Origin: Romanomermis culicivorax
Lineage: Eukaryota; Nematoda; Enoplea; Mermithida; Mermithidae
Reading direction: 5' to 3'
Assembly: GCA_963922205.1 (NCBI GenBank)
Contig: CAWUHX010000009.1
Coordinates: forward strand, 2,294,001-2,358,000
Length of the DNA: 64,000 bases
Shown here: positions 56,801 through 64,000 of the stretch, one piece after another
Numbering within the stretch: position 1 is the stretch's first letter
Layout: every line of letters starts with the position of its first letter
The notes under the pieces: generated by a model
Databases searched by the model: none
What the model saw: the letters and a program-made list of their open reading frames with translations, nothing else
What the model was told of the DNA's origin: nothing
Made by a program: the position numbers and the translations under genes

Positions 56801-59043
56801 ATGACTGTCACAGACAAATTTAGCGTTTTCTTGCAGTATAAAGTTTTCCACACCGTAAAAATTGCGTATCGAATTGAACCTACTTTTTTGGTTCTTACTG
56901 CGTCTATCATTTCAAAGTAAATGGATTTACGAGGTGAGCATAAAAGGCGACCGGTGCTGACTTTCATAACTTTCAAATGGATGATGTGGATTGCTGCATT
57001 AAAATTCCCTGTCTGTCTTTGTTGTAAGCGCCAAAGTTTGGGCTCCTAGCATTTCTGGTTCTTGTACAAATAGAAATTTGGTAAAATTGGTCATTTTTTA
57101 AAAAGTAAAAGTTGTGAAATCAAAGTCAAAGTGTCCTATCGTGAAAGAATTTTTGTAAAGCTGTTTACAAACAATAATCATCCAGATTTGTAATTTACAG
57201 GTAATTTAAAGTCATTAACTTCTTGTTTCAATACGGGCAAAATTTCGGCAAAATGAGGAGCTTTTGTTTTGAAACTGAGAAAAAATCAAAACAAAATCAA
57301 TTCTGTCATTGACAAGTTTGAAAAACGATTAAAATTTTTGGTGAAACAGAAAATAGAACACACTAGAACGGCACTCTTGTAGTTTTCAGATGTTATGATG
57401 ATTATGGATGGATACATTTTACTTTTTCTGTTGTAAAATATGTTGATTTTTGTCAATTTTTGCTTGTTATTTGCAAAAAAATCGACGTTTACTATTTTTG
57501 ATTCTAATCAGCCAATATTTAAACAATCTGGCTGAAACTTTGCACTTTTTATGCCAGATGTTTTACCTATCGACAGCAGCAAACCGCATTAAAAAAGCTT
57601 CACTCATTCGAAAGCTTTGAAAGTCAGTACCGATCGCCCTTTTTTGGATCATCCTGTATAACATTAAACTTCCAGCTCCAGGTAATACGTAGTTTGACAA
57701 AAATTTTCTTACGTTTCCTTTGGGATATCCAGTTCAACATCCACAGGAGCTAGACCGACGAAATTTTATCATTGATACTGCCAACAATTGTATTTTCTAA
57801 TTACTGCAGTTATAGCTGATATATTGATTGAAGATTTATTGACACTTGATAAAATGCTGCATTAATTTACTGTAGATGGAAACTTCTGCAGCACCCAAAA
57901 AGTTACACAAATCCGATTTAACGGAATATGTTGAACTAGAGTAGATACTCAAGCGAAAAAAATATTTTGCGGCATTGCAATAAAAGATGATGCCCCGATG
58001 AGCCTCCAATTGACATTTTTGAAATTTTTTGGTCTCATTTTGAGATTTCAAAATTTTATAAAAATTGTAAAATACAAAATTCGAGAAATTTAATTTTAAC
58101 TACAGTTCAGAACATTAATTTAGAGCACATATCGAAAGTTTGAGCATGGCTGTCGTCTCTAGACTGAAATGTTGTATGCCATTTGATGAAGATCAAAAAA
58201 CGTTGGAAAAATGCCTTATATGTGTCACTTCCAGTTTTGAACTTATCATAGGTCGTGAAAGGTCAAGCTTCTCAGAAAGTGCGTCCTAAATTATCAATTA
58301 CCAGATTTTTCTACTGCTTTGATTGCAGATTTAGTTTTAGCTTTTTCTTTGCTTTCTTTGGCAACTTTGGACTTCGCTTCTACAAAAAAGTGAGACGTTT
58401 GAAACAAGCGATCTTACAGATTAGTCTTAATTAACTCACCAACAGATTTTTCTACTGCTTTAATTCCGGCCTTAGCTTTAGCTTTTTCTTCGCTTTCTTT
58501 GGCTTTTGCTGCTATGAAAAAAAGAAATATTTGAAACAGAAATCCTAATTATGTCTTAATTAACTAATTACCGGTTTTTTCTTTTGCTTCAATTCCAACC
58601 TTAGCTTTAGCTTTTTCTTTACTTTCTTTAGCTTTTTCTGCTACGAAAAAAATGAATTTGATAAAACAAGAAATCTAATTATATCGAATCTTAATTAAAA
58701 TAACTACCAGATTTTTCGACCGATTTCGCCTTGGCTTTCGCTTTCTCTGCCGTCGCGTGTTTAGCTTTAGCTTTCTCTTTCGAGGAAGCTTTGGCGGAGA
58801 TGGCTTTTGAGGTTTTAGCTTTTTCCTTAACTAACTGGCAACTATCTTCATCGCAAACCTAAAAAAATTGTGCAAATTAGAATTAAGTAATGTAGAAATC
58901 TGTAGAATCTTGTAGTTTTCTTTCCTGTCGCTACTTACTTGATCATTTTTGGAAATTTTAGCCACATTTTTTTCGGTGCAAAATGCAGCGCAAATGCACG
59001 AAAGGCAAAAAATGAGAAAAATCAAAGAGAATTTCGACGCCAT
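53841..59043 (-). CDS. secreted Lys/Ala-rich repeat protein built from duplicated exons
   Basis: Ten exons: 58939-59043, 58708-58858, 58572-58640, 58440-58511, 58302-58379, 54443-54520, 54300-54377, 54176-54229, 54048-54107, 53841-53995. Every internal junction after exon 2 is phase 1 and each exon from 3 to 9 is a multiple of three, so exons can be added or lost without frameshift. The 299-aa product has a signal peptide (MASKFSLIFLIFCLSCICAA), a C-DEDS-C pair, then about eight units of the type EAKSKAxKESKEKAKAKA ending in IKAVEKS. The tail is less regular (PSFIVKNIAEIGKSIYKSF). Units are helical, strongly basic and Ala-rich, reminiscent of LEA-type or antifreeze-like repeats but not assignable to a family. 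Exon 1 follows an acceptor-like TTTTTAAG. The 3.9 kb intron is mostly the insertion at 54550-58285. Confidence 0.8.
55199..56497. mobile_element. foldback element, GCGAATTACTGGGG family
   Basis: The left arm (55199-55308) is a series of CAATTCGCCCCTGGTAATT units; the right arm (56340-56497) is the inverted series (GGGGGCGAATTGTG). Each unit is 15-18 bases with a fixed TTCGCCCC core. The core of the element includes an A/G-rich tract at 55500-55720. No coding. Confidence 0.8.
56930..57661 (-). mobile_element. non-autonomous element ending in TGAGC..CCTGTATA, copy 2
   Basis: Reverse-oriented relative of 26140-26839, sharing GGCGACCGGTGCTGACTTTC at the left, TTGTTTACAAACAATAAT-type spacer and AAACCGCATTAAAAAAGCTT at the right. 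Both termini carry the GTCAGTACCGATCGCC-type sequence in inverted orientation. Confidence 0.65.
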
Positions 59044-59760
59044 ACTAGCCTTAAAAATTGGAAAATTGTAGAATGATTCTTTCCCTGTCGACCGCGAAAT
59101 TATTTATTTTTTTGTTATCTATATTTTTAAGAAAACGGTACAAAAAAAGTAAATATTTTTGCGAAAATAGGTAATTTTGCTTACGCGTACGCGAATAAGG
59201 TACTACTTGTTATGATAAGACGAAATTTCGAAATTTTGAAAGAAAAATGAGTAAACAACGAAAAATTATAGTAATCAACAAAAATAGGATCGAAATAAAA
59301 AAACGAAAATAGAATGGTCGCGCCTAAAACTGTAAAATTCAGTATTCGATTTTAAAAGTTCCTCATATGCTTACAAAAAGTTGTTTCTCTACGTCACAGC
59401 TAGTTTATTCGAATTCATAAAATTTGGAGCAACTTTGAACCCGATTTCCGATAAGGTGTCAGCCGTGGCACGGACTTCCAAAAACCGTCAACATTTGTAT
59501 CTCAAATAACAAAAATCATTCAATAATTTTTCGTGAACGTAGGAAGCTTTCTACTTCGAGCTTTTGCATTTAATATCGATCCTGTTACTGTAGAAAATTT
59601 TTTCACAGAACTGATCGCGTATAATTAGCCAAATGGAAATAACATTTCAATCTTATTCTCACTTATAAGGCATCGTTTTGAAGAACTGTATTGTGAAAAA
59701 GAATGGTCGAAAAAACCCCGTTTCCTCGAAAATAATAAATGTACAGGTTTAAATTTTCCA
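59044..59760. promoter_or_regulatory. presumed upstream region of the Lys/Ala-rich gene
   Basis: No gene on either strand. A T-rich acceptor-like CCAATTTTTAAG lies about 10 bases before the ATG at 59043, which would suit a spliced-leader site. No clear TATA box; AT-rich throughout. Confidence 0.35.
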
Positions 59761-59765
59761 TTTTA

Positions 59766-60019
59766 AGCCTATGCCTAAGTCTAAGCCTAAGCCTTAGCCT
59801 AAGCCTAACCCTAAGCCTGAGCCTGAGCCTAAGCCTAAGCCTAAGCCTAAGCCTAAGCCTAAGCCTAAGCCTAAGCCTAAGCCTAAGCCTAAGCCTAAGC
59901 CTAAGCCTAAGCCTAAGCCTAAGCCTAAGCCTAAGCCTAAGCCTAAGCCTAAGCCTAAGCCTAAGCCTAAGCCTAAGCCTAAGCCTAAGCCTAAGCCTAA
60001 GCCTAAGCCTAAGCCTAAG
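59766..60019. repeat. interstitial telomeric array (GCCTAA)n, about 42 units
   Basis: About 40 perfect units of GCCTAA (TTAGGC on the other strand), preceded by a few variants (GCCTATGCCTAAGTCTAA, CCTAACCCTAA, GCCTGA). This is the standard nematode telomere repeat, here internal to a gene-bearing region. The Ser-Leu and Arg-Leu open frames here are artefacts of the array. Confidence 0.95.
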
Positions 60020-60174
60020 ACGAGTCTTCATATCATCAGTTATGGTAATTTTGAAATTATAGTATTTACGATCACATTGACAGACGTTTCAAGAAATGTT
60101 TGTATTTGCACTTTCGATGAACTGGAATTTGTGATGCACCAATGTCCGATAAATCATAAATTTTATCTTCTTAC

Positions 60175-60352
60175 TGAGGAATCGGGACGTTCGAGGAATC
60201 GGGAAAGCAAATTCATGATGCACTAAAGCATGTTTCGATTGATCGGGAATTTTACCCACTTTTCGAGAAATCGTTACTTTTGAGAAATCGGGACTTTCGA
60301 AGGATCGGAACTTTCGAGGAAAGGGGACGTTCGAAAAATAGGGATAGAACCG
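60175..60352. repeat. GAGGAATCGGGAC-type short units
   Basis: Units such as TCGAGGAATCGGGA, TTCGAGAAATCG, TTCGAAGGATCGGAAC and TTCGAGGAAAGGGGACG recur every 15-20 bases. This is another example of the fixed-core, variable-spacer style seen in foldback arms, and similar units occur at 43980-44030 inside the FLYWCH element. Confidence 0.5.
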
Positions 60353-60567
60353 AGAATAATGGAGCTACGGCTAATTAAGGCAGAATATAGTAGAAAGTTC
60401 GTAATTTAAAAAAAGGTTTGCAATCTTCACAACGAATTCTTTGACTTTTGTATTTGATGTTTTCCATGAATATGCTTGATATCCACGCCAGACTCATTAA
60501 AACCGACGTCAAGAGTTTTCTTGTTAATCTTTAATCTAGAATAATTCGTAGTTCAATTAAAAATTAA

Positions 60568-61173
60568 TTAAGATGAACAACACGAGTCATCAATGTAAGT
60601 CATGCTTTGCTGCATGTTATCATCAATAATAAAATGTGTAACGCTGGACATGTAATAAGCATTCTTGAATAACGTCCACCAGTTGTGACGGTGAATAGGG
60701 GAAGGGTCATGAATTATTAGATTGATAAAAAACGGGACTTCCCGAGTTGACCTGCAAAGAAAGAAAAATTTTGTCCAAAAGTAGTAATTTTTGGTCTCAT
60801 CCCAGAACTCCATGTACATGAAATTGTATAAATCAGACTGGCTTTTGCGGCACAAACAAATTGAACAAAAAAATTCGACTATGATTTTCTTGAATCTGGA
60901 TAGCACAATCCATGAATTGGACGGCATGATCCTGAATCTGGACAGCATAATCGATTTATATAATGTGCCATTATTTTGATGAATCTTTGGGTTTTCTTGC
61001 ATAGCGGTTCTTCCTGCATGGTCGAGATAAATGAAAATTCCAGAAAAAGTTCGAAAAACAACATTGAAGTGGATATAATGAACACCGAAAAAAATGCAAA
61101 AAGTATCGAGTAAATCCTGTAAATAATCCCTATAAAACTTCTTGACATTGACTCGTGGACTGAAACTTTCCAT
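60568..61173 (-). pseudogene. decayed tandem copy of the trypsin-fold gene
   Basis: Its end (IDDSCCSS) and middle pieces (VNVKKFYRDYLQDLL, FCIFFGVHYI) mirror the intact neighbour (DDSCCSSR, VKHFSFLFGVHDI). The segment that should carry the GDSGSP active site reads, in the expected frame after the acceptor TTTCTTTGCAG, as VNSGSP and then meets a stop. Later matching parts fall in other frames. The 201-aa open frame here crosses intron positions and does not encode a working protease. Loss of the active-site Asp and multiple frame changes mark a pseudogene. Confidence 0.7.
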
Positions 61174-61639
61174 TTTGTATCAAGAAACCAAGAAAATTAT
61201 TTTTGGTATTGTTTTTGCGTTCGAACATCGAAAATTCTCGTTTTTAGGGATGGAGCTCCAAAAATGCTGTTTTGGTAATATAGTTATCAAAATCAGGAAC
61301 AAATCAATTTTTAATGGATTTTGCATTGTTGATGTTGCACAACGACTTTCATCATTCTCCTTTAATAATGGTTTACATCCAACAACTACCAGGAATTAAT
61401 ATAATGCAGGTGTTCAATGCACAACAGCAAACAGTGTCACAATCAGAAAAAAATTTTTTTTCTGCTCGATGAATAACAACATAATTAGTAATGATAATTT
61501 TTTTAACAATATGGTCACTCCATCCGTATTTAGAGCTACAAAAGCAAGTTATTTGTTCAGTTCCCTGTATTTATAGTGCAAGACACGTGCTAAACTTTTA
61601 CAATATCTTTTAATTCGTATTGGTTCGTATTTCAAAACT

Positions 61640-62599
61640 CTATCGAGACGAACAACATGAATCATCCTGAATATTTGCATTAATAAAATTCATGTAGTAT
61701 GCTATTCTGGCTGCGGTCGAGTAACTGTTCTTGAACACGGAACTTTGTCCACCAGTCACAATGGCAAACAAAAATGACCATACATTTCCCGAATGACAAA
61801 AAATTGGACTTCCGGAGTCGCCCTGAAGATTGAAAAATCGAGTTGAGAAACACATTTAAAAAAATATAACTTGATATGGTCCAAAAGCGGCAGCTTTCAT
61901 TTTAACCACGGAATTCCAGTCACTAAACAAATTATGATCCCAATCTGATTCTTGAACTTGAATTTCGATACATTGCAAAGTATTGGAGCCAACAACGGGT
62001 GTTGTCTCCGTTTGAGTGGCACCAAACCCGCAGGTCATGCACAGAGTCTTATCATACAGTTGATATTCTTCCATAATATCTGGTAAGCATAAACCATTAA
62101 TGTAGCCATCGAACTTGACCTGCCTATCCAACCGAACCAAAACTACGTTTTTAGGCTTGATCCCTTCGTCAGGAGGAATGCAAATTTTACTTGCAATTCG
62201 AAAAGTAGAGCGTTGAGTTTTGACGCGAATGTCGTGAACACCAAATAAGAATGAAAAATGTTTCACGTAGATCCTAAAAAATATTTCCACAAAGATTTTG
62301 CATTACAGTCTCCCTTTTTTAACTTACTTTTCATGTGAATCATCATCATCCAAAGTTGCATCCAGAAAACAATGTTTTGCACTCAAGGGCCATATGCTGG
62401 ATCTATCAGTTGCCTTTTTCGACACGAGGAATGCTGTACATCGAACTCTACCTTTTTTGAGCAATAATCCAACCCATGGAGCTTGGTACGGTTCTGGTGT
62501 CCAACTATCGACGATTCTTTTTTGACGAATTATTTTGAATAAATCATCGGCAAATATATTGGTGCTGCAAAGAAATGGCTGCTGCCTAGTAGGCAACAT
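61640..62599 (-). CDS. trypsin-fold (S1 family) protein, catalytic Asp apparently replaced
   Basis: Three exons: 62328-62599, 61871-62273, 61640-61822 (phases 2 and 0). They give 285 aa from the ATG at 62599. Acceptor-like TTTTTTCCAG lies about 25 bases upstream and the frame stays open to it, so an upstream exon with a signal peptide is probable and missing here. Residues RQKR-IVDSW look like the zymogen cleavage site. The His is in PLSAKHC (His76); GDSGSPIFC holds the Ser (Ser228). At the position of the usual N-D-I-A-L-L the protein has K-N-V-V-L-V, i.e. Asn133 in place of the triad Asp, so activity may be low. The intron before GDSG is only 48-51 bases with a weak GTTATA donor. Ends DDSCCSSR. 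Resembles C. elegans try-type secreted proteases. Confidence 0.8.
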
Positions 62600-62635
62600 T
62601 TTTGTGCTCTGAACGAAACCTGGAAAAAATGATTG

Positions 62636-62929
62636 TGTCTCACTTTGGCGTCCATCGTTGTGGGCGCCAAAGTGAGATTGTTGTCTTACTTTGGCGCCCG
62701 TCTCACTTTGGCGCCTGTCTCACTTTGGCGCCTATTGTTTAATAATGAATTTTCTTGGATGTCCTAACTTGGCGCCCGTCTCGCTTTGGCGCCCATCTCA
62801 CTTTGGCGCCCTATCATAGTCTGCTTTTGGGCATCCATGCTAATCATTTATTTCGGTGAATCCCCATTCCCCGAAGGTCCTGTTTCCCCGAAATTCTTCT
62901 ATCCCCCAAGAATGCTTCAAAGCTTTTTC
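62636..62929. mobile_element. truncated foldback element, GTGAGACGGGCGCCAAA family (copy 2)
   Basis: The arm (62636-62815) is a series of TCTCACTTTGGCGCCCGT units, some inverted. It is followed by CATAGTCTGCTTTTGGGCAT and CCCCGAAGGTCCTGTTTCCC, matching copy 1 near 44030-44150 in reverse. The match stops exactly where the next LTR begins (AAAGCTTTTTC|TGTTG), so a retrotransposon interrupted this copy. Confidence 0.8.
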
Positions 62930-63407
62930 TGTTGAGGTGGTCTCAGGTGCACGTGTTCAGCTTCCGGCGTCGGTGCGCAGGCGGTTGGACGCGGCGAAAA
63001 GTGGCGAAAAGAAGTGATAAATTTGCATAGGTTTATGCTGCCACTATTTCGCGTTTTTGGTGTCTTTTTATTAGTGTTAAAAAGATTACTTTTTATGGAG
63101 CATTGCCGCCATCGTCTTTCTTATAATATTTTTGTTTATTATTTTTTATTGGCGTCGCCCTTCGTCACCCAATACACCTTGGACCTGTAAGTGTATTGTT
63201 TTGTGAGCGTAGTGGAAGGAGTTTTTAAGGATAGGATTGGAGACTTGGGTAGGAGCTCCTGAGGTACGTGCCAAGGTGTTCTGCCTGAGGTTTAGTGAAA
63301 GTTCTGGTGTATATCTGGTGAAACGTCTGGGAGAGTTTGGTGTTTGTTGTTGTTGTTAGCCTGTGGTTAGAACTGTTGCTTTATTGTGACCCCACAGCAG
63401 CCTAACA
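62930..63407 (+). repeat. 5' LTR of a second LTR retrotransposon, 478 bp
   Basis: Starts TGTTGAGGTGG and ends CAGCAGCCTAACA. Followed at once by AGTGGTGGACTCTTAACGCC, which shares AGTGGTGG with the primer site of the first element. Inferred from structure alone, because the 3' LTR lies outside the window. Confidence 0.7.
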
Positions 63408-63515
63408 AGTGGTGGACTCTTAACGCCTCTCACGACGGATAACCGGAGAACCACCAGAAAAATAACTAAACCTCCTGGGTTTTATTTACAGGCACATACC
63501 GGAAAATTTAAGAAG

Positions 63516-64000
63516 ATGAGTATTCCGGTAGGAAAAATGTTGAGGACTCCTCCTAGGTCACATGAACCTAGTGTTTCGAATCTGGACTCTGCTGAAGAAC
63601 ACGCAGCGGTAGAAAAGGTTCAAGCACAGGCGCCTGAGACTGAAGGAAGGAGAGAGAGTGGAATTGCCGAAATGGCAAGAGTTGAAGAGGAGTTGAGGAG
63701 AAGTGGTTTTGAGATGGCTAGGAGAGCTGAGATTGAAACTACTGTAAGTGGTAGTGTCAGAGGTCAGCAGACCTTTGAGAAGGAGAGACCGACGTCGCCC
63801 TCGAAGTTGGTCCATCCGATGGCCGAGACACTGGAGGAGATTAGATGGAAATCGAAACCGGCGTGGAGGTCGAACATGATGGACATGAATTACGACGAGT
63901 ATTACGAGGACGCGCCGGCCGAATTATACGACGACAAATATTCGAGGCAATACGACCCTGAAATGGCGAATTTTATTTGGCGAGAGGAACAGAGGGATCG
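63516..64000 (+). CDS. N-terminus of Gag-like protein of second LTR element (runs off window)
   Basis: The ATG at 63516 (AAGATGAGTATTCCG) opens a frame with no stop to the window end, 161 complete codons. The start is 11 or so bases after an acceptor-like TTTATTTACAG. The protein begins MSIPVGKMLRTPPRSHEPSV and is hydrophilic, Glu/Arg-rich, then acidic and Tyr-rich (MNYDEYYEDAPAELYDDKYS) and IWREEQRD at the edge. Gag is inferred from position behind an LTR and primer site. The composition differs from the first element's Gag. Confidence 0.6.
   Translation, partial: MSIPVGKMLRTPPRSHEPSVSNLDSAEEHAAVEKVQAQAPETEGRRESGIAEMARVEEELRRSGFEMARRAEIETTVSGSVRGQQTFEKERPTSPSKLVHPMAETLEEIRWKSKPAWRSNMMDMNYDEYYEDAPAELYDDKYSRQYDPEMANFIWREEQRD

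Larger units (their letters stand above)
54550..58285. mobile_element. 3.7 kb inverted-repeat-bounded insertion in an intron of the Lys/Ala gene
   Basis: Left end GACGCACTTTCTGGGAAGTT (54550 on) and the complement of the right end, GACGCACTTTCTGAGAAGCT (58285 back), match over about 27 bases with two differences. The other introns of the gene are 60-130 bases, so this block looks inserted. It contains two further elements (55199-56497, 56930-57661) and no obvious transposase, so it is either non-autonomous or has lost its coding part. A related but shorter terminus is seen near 32385-32408. Confidence 0.6.

Noticed and set aside
59663..60062. Arg-Leu and Ser-Leu repeat frames on both strands
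   Set aside because: Artefacts of the TTAGGC telomere array.
60568..61173. Intact 201-aa gene
   Set aside because: Its similarity to the neighbouring protease is spread over different frames and crosses intron positions, with the active site lost; better read as a pseudogene.
63558..63815. 85-aa minus-strand frame
   Set aside because: Antisense shadow of the Gag-like frame that runs off the window on the plus strand.

Overview
This window is eukaryotic nuclear DNA, almost certainly from a nematode. Genes are split by introns with GT..AG borders and T-rich TTTTCAG/TTTTTAG acceptors. Several arrays of the nematode telomere hexamer TTAGGC (read as GCCTAA on this strand) lie inside the sequence. 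The recognisable genes match nematode families, including an unc-60-type ADF/cofilin locus with its one-codon shared first exon and a LIM plus transglutaminase-like ltd-1 gene. The species cannot be named from what is here. The DNA is AT-rich and crowded with mobile elements.

Most coding information lies in spliced genes that continuous ORFs miss. I rebuilt these by joining exons whose splice sites and phases agree. On the minus strand they are: an unc-60-like locus giving two ADF/cofilins (8.0-12.3 kb) with an unrecognised small gene just downstream (7.25-7.73 kb, possibly co-transcribed); a secreted 12-cysteine protein (27.6 kb); ltd-1 (30.5-37.4 kb, 6 coding exons, 782 aa); an astacin metalloprotease (45.4-49.4 kb, 7 exons, 437 aa); a cystine-knot, IL-17-like secreted protein (52.4-53.6 kb, 6 exons, 300 aa); a secreted Lys/Ala-rich protein built from duplicated phase-1 exons (53.8-59.0 kb, 10 exons, 299 aa); and a trypsin-fold protein with a decayed tandem copy (60.6-62.6 kb). 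On the plus strand is a two-exon small secreted protein (12.9-13.2 kb).

The rest is mostly transposons. A young LTR element with identical-length LTRs (16.18-21.98 kb) carries one intact large Gag-like ORF and no polymerase. A second LTR element enters at 62.93 kb and leaves the window. There are decayed mariner (38-39 kb) and Tc1-like (50.9-52.2 kb) copies and many palindromic MITEs, including about nine copies of one TATAGTCTG family. Several unrelated families of foldback elements have arms built of short tandem units with variable cores; one copy encodes a FLYWCH-like zinc-finger protein. Introns of unc-60, ltd-1, astacin and the Lys/Ala gene have been enlarged by these insertions while the exons remain intact.

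The most interesting points are the polymerase-less LTR element with an RGG-rich Gag, the exon-amplified secreted Lys/Ala protein interrupted by a 3.7 kb inverted-repeat-bounded insertion, the foldback families including the FLYWCH carrier, and the cystine-knot gene.
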